A DNA stretch of 64,000 nt, from contig CAYOQR010000025.1 in assembly GCA_964406155.1 (NCBI GenBank), positions 1 through 64,000 of the forward strand, in the 5' to 3' direction. Under the pieces are notes generated by a model, which saw only the letters and a list, made by a program, of their open reading frames with translations, had not been told where the DNA came from and ran no database searches. This document shows positions 7,702 through 16,945 of this stretch, in pieces. Made by a program: the position numbers and the translations under genes. The stretch's first letter is position 1. Each line of letters opens with the position of its first letter. The DNA comes from Dongia_B sp964406155 (GTDB lineage Bacteria; Pseudomonadota; Alphaproteobacteria; Dongiales; Dongiaceae).

Positions 7702-8886
7702 TCAGACCGGCCGGTCGTGCATTTCGAGATGCAATTGCGTGCCGGTATAGGGATGCGCGAGCGCGACCGCTTCATTCAATTCCACGCCGAGCCCCGGTTC
7801 GCGCGGCGGGATGACATAGCCGTCCTGCCATTGAATCGGCTTCTTCAGGATCTGGCTGTGGAAGCCGGTCCAGGTCTGGATGCTTTCCAGGATGAGGAAA
7901 TTGGGAATGCAGGCGCTGAGCTGGATATTCGCGGCACCTTCGATCGGTCCGCAATAGAGATGCGGTGCTACCTGGGCGTAATGCGTCTCCGCCATGCCGG
8001 CGATCTTCTTCGCTTCCAGGATGCCGCCGACCCGGCCGAGGGCCATTTGCAGAATGGCCGCGGCCTTGCAATTCAACAGGCGGGCGAATTCGTATTTTGT
8101 GGTCAAGCGTTCGCCGGCGGCGATGGGAATGCTGGTCTGGGCCGCGACCCTGGCCATTTCCTCCGGCATTTCCGGCGGTGTCGGTTCCTCGAACCACAGG
8201 GGATCGGCTGGTTCCAGGCGCTTCGCCAGCCGGATGGCGCCGGCCGGCGTCAATTGGCCATGGGTGCCGAACAGCAGGTCGCATTTGCCGCCAACGGCGG
8301 CACGCAGGGTCCGGACGAATTTCTCGGTATGCTCCAGGGCTTCCAGCGATAGCTGCCGGGGATCGAAGGCGGAATAGGGACCGACCGGATCGAATTTGAC
8401 GGCGGTGAAACCCTGCTTCACATAGGCAACGGCCCGCTCGGCGGCGAGATCCGCGTCGCGATAGACATCGGCGGTGTCGCCATCCTCGGGATAGAGATAG
8501 GAATAGCTGCGCAGTTTCTCATGCACCTGGCCGCCCAGCAGCTCATAGATCGGTTTGTCGAGTTCCTTGCCGATGATGTCCCAGCAGGCGGTTTCGATGC
8601 CGCTGAGGATGCCGAGGAGAGATGGGTCGGGGCGCTGGGTATAGCCGCTGGAATAGACGATGCGCCACAGCTTCTCGATCTTGAAGGGATCGCTGCCGAT
8701 CACCTGCCGGGCGCAGACATCCTCGATCATCTTGGCGACGACATGGGGGTGGAACGGGACGGAATAGACCTCGCCGATACCCTCGACGCCACTGTCGGTC
8801 GTCAGTTTAACGAAGATGAAGTAGCGGCCGCCGAAATGCGGGGGCGGGTTGCCGACCACATAGGTTTTGGCATCGGTGATTTTCAT
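7702..8886 (-). CDS. Mandelate racemase/muconate lactonizing enzyme family protein
   Basis: The 394-residue enolase-superfamily protein is probably a sugar-acid dehydratase. The N-terminal capping domain (MKITDAKTYVVGNPPPHFGG) precedes a TIM barrel with TAVKFDPVGPY (Lys164), the second metal ligand in WFEEPTPPE (233-234), the third in AAGERLTT (Glu259) and His309 in APHLYCGP. At the position of the first metal ligand, where relatives have an Asp, this protein reads FGTHGQLTP (206-214), with Gly207 and His209. The start at 8886 gives the conserved MKIT. It probably forms an operon with the dehydrogenase downstream, and the divergent LysR gene at 9019 is the likely regulator. Confidence 0.88.
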   Translation of the reverse strand: MKITDAKTYVVGNPPPHFGGRYFIFVKLTTDSGVEGIGEVYSVPFHPHVVAKMIEDVCARQVIGSDPFKIEKLWRIVYSSGYTQRPDPSLLGILSGIETACWDIIGKELDKPIYELLGGQVHEKLRSYSYLYPEDGDTADVYRDADLAAERAVAYVKQGFTAVKFDPVGPYSAFDPRQLSLEALEHTEKFVRTLRAAVGGKCDLLFGTHGQLTPAGAIRLAKRLEPADPLWFEEPTPPEMPEEMARVAAQTSIPIAAGERLTTKYEFARLLNCKAAAILQMALGRVGGILEAKKIAGMAETHYAQVAPHLYCGPIEGAANIQLSACIPNFLILESIQTWTGFHSQILKKPIQWQDGYVIPPREPGLGVELNEAVALAHPYTGTQLHLEMHDRPV

Positions 8887-9018
8887 TCCCTGACGCTCCC
8901 CATTGTGTCGCTGCGTTATCGCCGCTTTCTATTTCAGTTAACTCAAATGCTATCAGAGGCCTTTGACAACTGAATTTTTACGCCCTAATGATTCAATTCA
9001 GCTAAATCATAGGTCGTC
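8887..9018. promoter_or_regulatory. Divergent promoter region with LysR-type dyad
   Basis: This AT-rich 130-base gap lies between divergent genes. CTGAATT at 8970-8976 and AATTCAG at 8995-9001 form an interrupted dyad, and AGTTAACT near 8936 is a short palindrome. Spacing and position fit LysR-type binding sites (T-N11-A class), but no single site can be assigned from sequence. Confidence 0.4.
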
Positions 9019-9924
9019 TTGCCGATGAGGTTGCCACCGCTCACAGCGCTTCGTCATTTCGACGCCGCCGCACGTCATCTCAGCTTCAAGAAAGCCGCCG
9101 AAGAGCTTGCCGTCAGTCCGGCGGCGGTGACGCACCAGATCAAGCTGCTGGAAGAATTCCTCGGCAAGCCTCTCTTCATTCGCGAGACCCGGCGCATCCT
9201 TCTGACCGAGGCCGGCGAGCGGCTGGCGCGAACCGTGTCGCACAGCTTTCGCGAGCTGGCCGATGTCGCCAGGCAGATTGCCGCCGCACCCGATGCCGAT
9301 TTCGTGACGGTCAAACTGGGGCGTTATATCGGCGCGCGATGGCTGTCGCCACGGTTGCGGGATTTCTGGTCAAGCTATCCGGCGGTCGATCTCAGGCTGC
9401 ACCATTCGGTCGATGAATTGCCCGATGATCCGCCTGATATCGATCTCGCCATTCTGTGGGGCAATGGCATATGGCCCGGTCTGGTGGTCGAGCCCCTGAT
9501 CTCGATCCAGTCCATTCCACTTTGCGCACCCGCGTTGCTTGCAGCAGCATCGAGCTTCCTGGCAGCACCGACGACCGGGGCCAGATTGCTGCTTCATTAT
9601 CGTGATCACGCGAGCTGGCGTGAATGGTTTCAGAGTGCCGGCCTCGATCCGGATCTGGCCGGTGCGGGCCAGGTCTTCGATGATGCCAATGTCGTCATCG
9701 AGGCCGCGATCGCCGGTCAGGGCATTGCCCTCGGTTATCTGCCGATCAGTCGGGTGGAGTTGAAGGACGGACGCCTGACAACACCCCATCCGCATCGTTG
9801 CGAGGCGGCATTCAGGTACTATCTTGTTTATCGGGCCAACAGGCCGCTCCGCCCGCCGGTCGCTCTGTTTCGCGACTGGCTGCTGAAACAGGCGGATCAA
9901 TTGCGGGCCGAGGCGGTGACCTGA
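9019..9924 (+). CDS. LysR-family regulator (GcvA type)
   Basis: The 301-residue LysR regulator of the GcvA branch starts MRLPPLTALRHFDAAARHLSFKKAAEELAVSPAAVTHQI in family pattern, followed by LLEEFLGKPLFIRETRRILLTEAGE. The effector domain includes LGRYIGARWLSPRLRDFW and DDANVVIEAAIAGQGIALGYLP. It is divergent from the enolase-superfamily and dehydrogenase genes and probably regulates them. The effector is unknown. The gene begins MPMRLPP at 9019; the internal Met two codons later is an alternative. Confidence 0.93.
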   Translation: MPMRLPPLTALRHFDAAARHLSFKKAAEELAVSPAAVTHQIKLLEEFLGKPLFIRETRRILLTEAGERLARTVSHSFRELADVARQIAAAPDADFVTVKLGRYIGARWLSPRLRDFWSSYPAVDLRLHHSVDELPDDPPDIDLAILWGNGIWPGLVVEPLISIQSIPLCAPALLAAASSFLAAPTTGARLLLHYRDHASWREWFQSAGLDPDLAGAGQVFDDANVVIEAAIAGQGIALGYLPISRVELKDGRLTTPHPHRCEAAFRYYLVYRANRPLRPPVALFRDWLLKQADQLRAEAVT

Positions 9925-9965
9925 GAGCAGGGCGTGCGAGCCGACAATGAGGGAGGTGCCTTCTG

Positions 9966-11168
9966 TCAGGTGTGCCGGGCGCGTTGCTCCGCAACGCCGG
10001 CGCCGAGGGCAACGAGGATCAGGCTGCCGGCGACGAGGCTGAGGGCGATTGGCAGGCCGGTCAATTGCGCGATCGGGCCGATCACCGGCGGGCCGGCCAG
10101 AACGCCGGCATAGGCAAAGGTGGCGACGGCGGAGATCGCAACACTCGGTGAGAAACCGGGCAGGCGGCCGGCGATGCCGAAAATCTGTGGCACGACATTG
10201 GCGAGACCGAAGCCGGTCAAGGCACAGCCGGCGAGGACAGTCGCGGCGATATCGGTGGCGGTGACGAAAAGCAGGCCGATGGCGGCCAAGGCGCTGCCAT
10301 ATCGGATGACGGCCACAGCTCCGACCTTGGCCACGAGACGGTCGCCGGTCAGCCGGCCGATCGCCATGGTGAGCGAGAAAGCGGCGAAACCGAGACCGGC
10401 GGCGGAGTCGCTGAAGCCGCGTTCAAAGCGCAGGAAGACGGCGCTCCAATCCATCATCGCACCCTCTGCCATGGCGCCGGCCAGAGCCAGAAGGCCGAGC
10501 AGGACGACAAGGCCGGTCGGCTTGCTGAAGGTCTTGCCACTCGGTCGGCCACCGCCAGGCAGCATCGCTCGGTACTGACTGAGAACCAGCAACGCCATGG
10601 CGGCGGAGATCAAGGTTGCCGCGGCGACTGCCGAAAGGCCGGCATGCATCAGGACGCCGAACAGGCTGGCGCCGAAGATGCCGCCGATGCTGAACATCCC
10701 ATGGAACGATGAGAACACCGGACGACTGCCGAGATGCTCGACGGCGACGCCCTGCGCATTCATGGCGATGTCCATGGTGCCGTTGGCGGCGCCGAAAACG
10801 AACAGGCAGACGGCCAGGATGGGGATGCCGGGTGCCCAGGCCAGCAGCGGCAGCATGGCGAAGAAGATCAGGCTGGCGGTCAGGATGACACGGCGCGAGC
10901 CGAACCGCAGAATGAACAGGCCGGAGGCTGGCATGGCGAGCAGGGCGCCGGCCCCAAGCGCCAGCAGGACGAGTCCAAGTACCGCCTCGCTCATGGCGAG
11001 ACGTTCCTTGGCCAACGGCACCAGCGGCACCCAGCTCGACAGCACCAGGCCATTCGACAGGAAGACGGCACGCACCGCCAGGCGGGCCGCAGTGGGCCGT
11101 GGTGCCAGCTTCGACGGTGCGGTCTGCATGTGGCTGGTTTCCGTGCCGGTTCGTGTGTTGCTGATCAT
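9966..11168 (-). CDS. MFS transporter
   Basis: The 400-residue major facilitator protein has about 12 hydrophobic segments. It resembles the YbjJ-type group: RAVFLSNGLVLSSWVPLVPLAKERL at the first helix, FGSRRVI in the loop 2-3 motif, and GAANGTMDIAMNAQGV in the fourth-fifth helix area. The substrate is unknown. It lies 44 bases downstream of the DeoR-type gene on the same strand, so it is probably controlled by it; sugars, polyols or nucleosides are the usual cargo in such pairs. The true start could be the Met at 11129, since no clear ribosome binding site decides between them. Confidence 0.88.
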   Translation of the reverse strand: MISNTRTGTETSHMQTAPSKLAPRPTAARLAVRAVFLSNGLVLSSWVPLVPLAKERLAMSEAVLGLVLLALGAGALLAMPASGLFILRFGSRRVILTASLIFFAMLPLLAWAPGIPILAVCLFVFGAANGTMDIAMNAQGVAVEHLGSRPVFSSFHGMFSIGGIFGASLFGVLMHAGLSAVAAATLISAAMALLVLSQYRAMLPGGGRPSGKTFSKPTGLVVLLGLLALAGAMAEGAMMDWSAVFLRFERGFSDSAAGLGFAAFSLTMAIGRLTGDRLVAKVGAVAVIRYGSALAAIGLLFVTATDIAATVLAGCALTGFGLANVVPQIFGIAGRLPGFSPSVAISAVATFAYAGVLAGPPVIGPIAQLTGLPIALSLVAGSLILVALGAGVAEQRARHT

Positions 11169-11212
11169 GATGATGCCGGTCTTCCTGGTGTAGCGATCAG
11201 ATGACGTCTTGA

Positions 11213-11995
11213 TCAGACGAGTTGCACATCGACGCCAGCATCGCGATAGGGGGTGAGACGGTCAGGCGTGGCATCGGCCTCGGTGATCAGACAGGCGAGG
11301 TCGGTGACCGGGCCAATGGGAAAGGGCGCACGCGTGCCGAGCTTATTGCTGGTCACGGCGGTCGCCACTCGTGCGGCCGCGGCGATCATGCGTCGCTTGA
11401 GGCGGGCTTCGTCATGGGTCAACTCCGCCATGCCGGCCTCTGCATCGATGCCGCAGACGCCCAACAGGCAGAGATCGACGGCAATGCCTTGCAGGGCTTC
11501 CCAGACAGCGATGCCGGTGCTGACCCGTTCGGTCTTGTCGAGCCGGCCCCCCAGCAGGACGACCTCGACCGTCGGATGGTCGATCAGGCACATCGCTGCC
11601 GGCAGACTGGGCGTGATGACGGTCGCTTCGAGATCGGGCGGCAGATGCTGGGCTGCCGCCAGCATGGTCGTGCCGCCATCGAGCAGGACGGTCTCGCCCG
11701 GCCGGATCAGGCCGGCAGCCGCCTTGCCCAAGGCGGACCGGGTGGCGGCATCTTCCGTCATGCGGACGGCAAAGGGAACGGCGGCAGGCGTCAGCGGGAG
11801 AACCGGCAAGGCGCCGCCATGGACCCGCCGCAACAATCCGGCCGCTGCCAGCTCGTTCAGATCGCGGCGCACGGTGTCCTCGGAGACGGCCAGGCGCCGG
11901 CTGACTTCCGCCGCGACGATCTTGCCGTCATGGCTCAGCATTTCCAGCAGGAGCCGGCGGCGTTGTTCCGGAAGGGTAGCGTCCAAGGATTGCAT
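11213..11995 (-). CDS. DeoR/GlpR-family repressor
   Basis: The 260-residue protein has an N-terminal DeoR helix-turn-helix (RRRLLLEMLSHDGKIVAAEVSRRL, then VSEDTVRRDLNELAAAGLLRRVHGGAL) and a sugar-phosphate-sensing DeoRC domain (ETVLLDGGTTMLAAAQHL, VVLLGGRLDKTERVSTG, LCLLGVCGIDAEAGMAELTHDEARLKR). These regulators normally sense phosphorylated sugars and repress the adjacent transporter operon, here the MFS gene. Repeated TGCRTGAWT-like sites lie immediately upstream. Confidence 0.93.
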   Translation of the reverse strand: MQSLDATLPEQRRRLLLEMLSHDGKIVAAEVSRRLAVSEDTVRRDLNELAAAGLLRRVHGGALPVLPLTPAAVPFAVRMTEDAATRSALGKAAAGLIRPGETVLLDGGTTMLAAAQHLPPDLEATVITPSLPAAMCLIDHPTVEVVLLGGRLDKTERVSTGIAVWEALQGIAVDLCLLGVCGIDAEAGMAELTHDEARLKRRMIAAAARVATAVTSNKLGTRAPFPIGPVTDLACLITEADATPDRLTPYRDAGVDVQLV

Positions 11996-12000
11996 GTTTT

Positions 12001-12070
12001 TGCGTGATTATCTGCTTCGATGATTCATTTATGCATTATTGTGCGTGTTTATGCAAGATCATGCGTGAAT
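12001..12070. promoter_or_regulatory. Phased direct repeats, likely DeoR operator
   Basis: TGCGTGATT at 12001 is followed by four related 9-mers at exactly 10-base intervals: TGCATTATT (12032), TGCGTGTTT (12042), TGCAAGATC (12052) and TGCGTGAAT (12062). All lie within 75 bases upstream of the DeoR-type start codon at 11995. DeoR-family operators are often arrays of short direct half-sites on one face of the helix. Confidence 0.5.
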
Positions 12071-12521
12071 AAAATGTGACTATTGTCATGCTGGCAGCTA
12101 AAGCCAGGGGTGCTGGCTCGGGGATCGAGGCCAGGAAAGCGGAGACTGAGGGGAAATAGGTCGGGGTAAGCAGCGAGCCGCCGAGACATAGCCCGTTCCT
12201 CAGGCCGCTACGGGCGATCACCTGGAGATCCTGGAGATAGAGTGGGGATGATTATTATCCCAGGCCGGTCGGGTGCTATTTGATGACTGTGGGATGATAT
12301 TTTTGCGTGGCGCCGTTCCTTCCGTTCTCGATCTGACAATGTCCAGTCGGCCGTCCAACTTTGTAGATGAATCACACCCCTGTACCGCTGAGCTCAGAAA
12401 GTGATTGGTCTTGACCGTAGACGGAGGCGCATGCATCGATATGTCCTTCACCTAGTCGGTCCCGAGCGGGGCGGAATCGGCGGACAGGTCAGTTCTATTT
12501 CTGAACACAGGATGGGTTTTG
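12071..12521. other. Intergenic region before the RND operon
   Basis: About 450 bases between the DeoR-type gene and the RND adaptor. Short reading frames here lack ribosome binding sites and normal codon use. A small direct repeat (CTGGAGAT, near 12221 and 12230) is visible, but no convincing promoter, RNA gene or protein. It presumably contains the RND operon promoter. No regulator gene sits next to the pump. Confidence 0.4.
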
Positions 12522-13703
12522 ATGACTGCGGCCTTGACGAGACTGTTGTTTGCTGGTGCTGCCATGTTAGCGGTTTCGGCCTGCGGTGATCAGAAGCAGG
12601 GACAGCAGGCACAATCGGCACCGCCGGCAGCCGTCGGGGTCAAGACCTTGGGAGAGCGGCCGGTCGTCAAGGGATTTGAATTCCTGGGCCGCGTCCAGTC
12701 GATCAGTCAGGTCAATATCCTGGCGCGCGTCGAGGGCTTTCTCAACGTGCAGCATTTCACGGACGGTCAGGAGGTCAAGAAAGGCGACCTGCTGTACACG
12801 ATCGAGAAAGACCTGTTCAAGGCGCAAGTCGATCAATACGAAGCCCAGGTGGCGGCGGCTCAGGCCAATCTCGCCAATGCCGAGATTCAGCTCGCGCGCG
12901 ACCTGCAGCTCGTCAAGAACCAGAACGTTCCGCAATCGACCGTCGATAAGGACAGGGCGACCCGTGATGCCGACAAGGCACAGGTCTTGTTGAGCCAGGC
13001 GCAGTTGGAGCAAGCGAAGATCAATCTCGGCTATACGGATGTCTATTCGCCGATCGACGGCAAGGTCTCGGCGACCAATTACGATGTCGGTAACCTGGTC
13101 AGCCCGTCTTCCACCCAACCGCTGGTGACGGTGGTCACGCAGGACCCGATGTATGTCACCTTTCCGGTGAGCCAGCAGAAGCTGCTGGAAATCCGCGAAT
13201 TCCGTCAACAGGACGATGGGTCGCTGACCAAGATCGAATTCGTCATTCATTTCGCCGACGGTACGAAATACGGCTATACCGGCCGCTGGAACTATACCAG
13301 CCCGCAAGTTGTCCAGGCGACCGATACGGTCGAGATGCGGGCCACCGTCCCCAATCCGCAGCGCCAGTTGATCGACGGGCAGTATGTCAAGGTGACACTG
13401 CAGGAGCGGCAGCCGCAAAAGCGGTTGGTTGTGCCACAGGCCGCGGTGCTGATCGCGCAAGGCGGGTCGCAGGTGATGGTGGTCGATAAGGACAACAAGA
13501 TTGCCGCCCGTATTGTCGAACTCGGTCAGACCGATGGTCCGGATTATGTCGTGACCAAGGGCTTGCAGCCGGGCGAGCGGGTCGTCGTCGAGGGGTTGCA
13601 GAAGGTCAGGCCGGGCGCCGTCGTCAATCCGACGGAAGTTTCGGCTGAGCCGGGACAAAGTCAGCAGGGCCAAGATAACGGCAACAAGGGGACGGGCCAA
13701 TGA
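12522..13703 (+). CDS. RND efflux periplasmic adaptor lipoprotein (MexA/AcrA type)
   Basis: The 393-residue membrane-fusion protein starts with a lipoprotein signal, MTAALTRLLFAGAAMLAVSAC, with the lipobox Cys about residue 21. It then has the family order: beta-barrel and lipoyl strands (FLGRVQSISQVNILARVEGFL), an alpha-hairpin (AQVDQYEAQVAAAQANLANAEIQL), a second lipoyl half (INLGYTDVYSPIDGKVSATNYDVGNLV) and membrane-proximal barrels. I start at the ATG 12522 because it gives a clean signal peptide. Its stop overlaps the pump start (ATGA). It links the inner-membrane pump to an outer-membrane TolC-like channel that is not in this window. Confidence 0.95.
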   Translation: MTAALTRLLFAGAAMLAVSACGDQKQGQQAQSAPPAAVGVKTLGERPVVKGFEFLGRVQSISQVNILARVEGFLNVQHFTDGQEVKKGDLLYTIEKDLFKAQVDQYEAQVAAAQANLANAEIQLARDLQLVKNQNVPQSTVDKDRATRDADKAQVLLSQAQLEQAKINLGYTDVYSPIDGKVSATNYDVGNLVSPSSTQPLVTVVTQDPMYVTFPVSQQKLLEIREFRQQDDGSLTKIEFVIHFADGTKYGYTGRWNYTSPQVVQATDTVEMRATVPNPQRQLIDGQYVKVTLQERQPQKRLVVPQAAVLIAQGGSQVMVVDKDNKIAARIVELGQTDGPDYVVTKGLQPGERVVVEGLQKVRPGAVVNPTEVSAEPGQSQQGQDNGNKGTGQ

Positions 13704-16700
13704 TTTCCGCGGTCTTTGTCGACCGCCCGCGCCTCGCTTTTGTCATCTCGATCGTTATCACGATCGCAGGCCTGATTGCGCTGACGCAGATCCCGGTCGC
13801 CCAGTTTCCCGATATTGTTCCGCCTCAGGTATCGGTTACGACCACGTATCCGGGTGCGGATGCCGGCGTCGTTGAAACCACTGTCGCCCAGCCGATCGAG
13901 CAGCAAGTCGTCGGTGTCGACAAGGCGCTTTACATGCAGTCGATTTCCGGCGCCGACGGCAGCTACACACTGACGGTGACCTTCGAGCTCGGCACCAATC
14001 CCGATATCAATACGGTCAATGTGCAGAACCGGGCGTCGCTGGCGACCCCCAATCTGCCATCGGAAGTGAACCAGCAGGGTTTGACCATCCGGAAGAAGAA
14101 CTCGGCGCTGCTCTACGGCATCACGCTCTTCTCGCCGAAAGGAACAAATAACCCCCTGTTCCTGAACAACTACGCGACCATCTACATTCTCGACCAGTTG
14201 AAGCGCCTGCCAGGTGTCGGCGATGCCAGCTTGTTCGGCCCGCTCAATTATTCGATGCGGCTCTGGCTTAACCCGGACCGGCTCAGCAGCCTCAACATCA
14301 CGCCGACCGACGTTGCGAACGCCATTCGGGCGCAGAACGTCCAGGCGGCGGTCGGCCGGATCGGCGCCCAGCCGATATCGACGGATCAGCAATTGCAGAT
14401 CAACCTGACGACCAAAGGCCGTCTGACCACGGTTGACGAGTTCAAGAATATCATCCTGCGCGCCAATCCGGACGGATCGGTGGTGCGTGTCTCCGACGTC
14501 GCCCGGGTGGAATTAGGCGCTCAGTCGTCTGATCGGCATACCCGCATCAACGGTGCGCCCAGCGCCGCGATCGGTATCTATCAGGCGCCGGGTGCCAATG
14601 CCGTGCAGGTGGCCGATGAAGTCCGCGCGAAGATGGACGAGTTGTCCAAGTCCTTCCCTGAGGATGTTCAGTATAAGGTCTTTTACGATTCCACCGTTTT
14701 CATCACCTCGACCATCGATGAGGTGATCAAGACGCTGATGGAAGCCTTCGTGCTGGTTGCCATCGTCGTCTATCTGTTCCTCGGCAAGCTGCGCACGACA
14801 CTGATTCCGCTGATTGCCGTGCCGGTTTCCATCATCGGTACCTTCGCGGTCATGCTGGCGATCGGCTTTTCCGCGAATACCGTGTCGCTCCTGGCCCTGG
14901 TGCTGGCGATCGGCATCGTCGTCGATGACGCGATCGTCGTGATCGAGAACGTCGAGCGCGTGCTGGAGGAAGATCCGCTGCTGAGCGTCGCCGACGCGAC
15001 CAAGAAGGCGATGGAGGAAATCACCGGCCCGATTATCGCCATCACCCTGGTGCTGCTCTCGGTCTTTGTGCCGGTCGCCTTCATCCCGGGCCTCAGCGGT
15101 GAATTGTTCCGCCAGTTCGCTGTCGCCGTCTCGGTTTCGATGTTGATTTCGGCCCTCAATGCCCTGACGCTGAGCCCGGCGCTCTGTGCCGTTCTGTTGA
15201 AGCGCGGCCACGGCCCCAGCAGGGGACCGATCAAATATGTCCTCCTGGGGATCGACAAGGTCCGAGACGGCTACGCGGCAATCGTCAAACGGTTGATCCG
15301 GGTGTCGATCCTCAGCCTGGTCGTGATCGGCGGTCTAGCTTTCTTCTCTTATATGCTGATGCAAAAGACGCCCCAGGGCTTCCTGCCGGATGAGGACCAG
15401 GGCTATTTCTTTGCCGCCATGCAATTGCCGGACGGCGCTTCCGCCAACCGCACAGAGGCTGTGGTCAAGCAGGTCGAAGACATCATCAAGGGAGAGCCCG
15501 GCGTTCGTGATGTGCTGTCGGTTGTCGGTTTCAACTTCATCGACAGTATCGCGCAGTCCAATGCCGCTTTCTTCGTGGTGGCGTTGAAGCCTTATGCCGA
15601 CCGTACCGATCCGTCACAGCGTGTCCAGGCGATCCTTGGGCGGTTGCGTGGGAAATTGTTCGCCCTTCCGGGTGCGATGGTCATTCCCTTCAATCTGCCG
15701 CCGATTATCGGCCTCGGTACGACGGGCGGCTTCCAATACATGCTGGAGGATCGCGGCGGCAACAGTACACCGCAGCAGATGGCGCAGTTGATGGGCGGTC
15801 TGGTTGGTGCCGCAAACCAGCAAAAGCAGTTGGCGGCGGTGTTCAGCACCTATACCTCCAGCACCCCGTCGCTTTATCTCAATATCGATCGCGACAAGGC
15901 GCAGACGCTCGGTATCCAGATCTCGGATATCTTCGGCGCGCTGCAGGCCACCTTGGGGGGCCTCTATGTGAACGACTTCAACCTCTATGGCCGAACCTGG
16001 CAGGTCCAGATTCAGGCGGAGCAGGATTACCGCCGGCGGATCGACGACATCTACAATATCTACGTCCGCAACCGGACCGGTGGCATGGTGCCTCTGCGGT
16101 CGATCCTGACGATTGATACCAAATTGGTGCCGCAGGGCATCACCCGCTATAACGGCTTCCGCGCCGTGACCATCAATGGCGGCCCGGCACCCGGAACCAG
16201 TACCGGTACCGCCCTGGCGGTCATGGACGAGCTGTCGCAAAAGGTTCTGCCGACAGGTTTCAGCTTCGAATGGACCGGTACCGCCTTGCAGGAAATCGCG
16301 GCGGCCGGCAAGACGCCGATCGTGCTCGGCATGGCGGTCCTGTTCGCCTATCTGTTCCTGGTTGCGCTCTATGAAAGCTGGACCATTCCGGTGCCGGTGC
16401 TGCTGTCGGTGGTGACCGGTGTCATGGGGGCGATCATCGCCATCGTCGTTGCCGGCCTCAGCTTCGACGTCTATGCGCAGATCGGTCTCGTCGTCCTCAT
16501 TGCCTTGGCGGCGAAGAACGGCATTCTGATCGTCGAATTTGCCAAGCTGCAGCGGGAGAGCGGAAAAGCCATTTTGGATGCCGCGTTGGAAGGCGCCCGC
16601 TTGCGGTTCCGCCCGGTCATGATGACCAGCTTCGCCTTCATCCTGGGCTTGTTGCCGCTGGTGGTGGCCTTGGGCGCTGGGGCGGCAACCCGTCGTGCGG

Positions 16701-16867
16701 TCGGCACGCCGGTTTTCGGCGGCATGCTGGCGGCATCGGCGGTCGGTATCTTCCTGATCCCCATGCTCTATGTCGTCTTCCAGCGCGCCCGCGAATGGGT
16801 CAAGGCGCGGGTCGGCAAGGGGCATGATGCACACCGTCCGGTCGCCGCGGAGGAAGAAGAGGCCTGA
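13700..16867 (+). CDS. RND multidrug efflux permease (HAE1 family)
   Basis: The 1055-residue inner-membrane proton-drug antiporter has the usual HAE1 length. Visible are MISAVFVDRPRLAFVISIVI at TM1, IPVAQFPDIVPPQVSV, the TM4 proton-relay block LALVLAIGIVVDDAIVVIENVER with two adjacent Asp residues, SPALCAVLLKR, and the second-half repeat VVLIALAAKNGILIVEFAK. It is translationally coupled to the adaptor by a 4-base overlap. Substrates are probably toxic hydrophobic compounds. An intrinsic terminator follows at 16911. Confidence 0.96.
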   Translation: MISAVFVDRPRLAFVISIVITIAGLIALTQIPVAQFPDIVPPQVSVTTTYPGADAGVVETTVAQPIEQQVVGVDKALYMQSISGADGSYTLTVTFELGTNPDINTVNVQNRASLATPNLPSEVNQQGLTIRKKNSALLYGITLFSPKGTNNPLFLNNYATIYILDQLKRLPGVGDASLFGPLNYSMRLWLNPDRLSSLNITPTDVANAIRAQNVQAAVGRIGAQPISTDQQLQINLTTKGRLTTVDEFKNIILRANPDGSVVRVSDVARVELGAQSSDRHTRINGAPSAAIGIYQAPGANAVQVADEVRAKMDELSKSFPEDVQYKVFYDSTVFITSTIDEVIKTLMEAFVLVAIVVYLFLGKLRTTLIPLIAVPVSIIGTFAVMLAIGFSANTVSLLALVLAIGIVVDDAIVVIENVERVLEEDPLLSVADATKKAMEEITGPIIAITLVLLSVFVPVAFIPGLSGELFRQFAVAVSVSMLISALNALTLSPALCAVLLKRGHGPSRGPIKYVLLGIDKVRDGYAAIVKRLIRVSILSLVVIGGLAFFSYMLMQKTPQGFLPDEDQGYFFAAMQLPDGASANRTEAVVKQVEDIIKGEPGVRDVLSVVGFNFIDSIAQSNAAFFVVALKPYADRTDPSQRVQAILGRLRGKLFALPGAMVIPFNLPPIIGLGTTGGFQYMLEDRGGNSTPQQMAQLMGGLVGAANQQKQLAAVFSTYTSSTPSLYLNIDRDKAQTLGIQISDIFGALQATLGGLYVNDFNLYGRTWQVQIQAEQDYRRRIDDIYNIYVRNRTGGMVPLRSILTIDTKLVPQGITRYNGFRAVTINGGPAPGTSTGTALAVMDELSQKVLPTGFSFEWTGTALQEIAAAGKTPIVLGMAVLFAYLFLVALYESWTIPVPVLLSVVTGVMGAIIAIVVAGLSFDVYAQIGLVVLIALAAKNGILIVEFAKLQRESGKAILDAALEGARLRFRPVMMTSFAFILGLLPLVVALGAGAATRRAVGTPVFGGMLAASAVGIFLIPMLYVVFQRAREWVKARVGKGHDAHRPVAAEEEEA

Positions 16868-16910
16868 CGGGGCGCGATCCGCAGCGGATCGATCCTATGG
16901 CATTTGCAAG

Positions 16911-16943
16911 ACACCGCCGATCCTTGGGGTCGGCGGTGTTTTT
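16911..16943 (+). terminator. Rho-independent terminator of the RND operon
   Basis: ACACCGCCGA (16911-16920) pairs perfectly with TCGGCGGTGT (16930-16939) around a 9-base loop, followed by TTTT and more T-rich sequence. It sits 44 bases after the pump stop and just before the convergent pqiA stop, so it may serve both strands. Confidence 0.85.
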
Positions 16944-16945
16944 AT

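Noticed and set aside
12036..12451. Two short minus-strand ORFs between DeoR and the RND operon
   Set aside because: No ribosome binding site, mixed codon use and no recognisable motif.
15614..16834. 406-codon minus-strand frame
   Set aside because: Antisense to the RND pump; His/Gln/Asp-rich shadow composition with no ribosome binding site.
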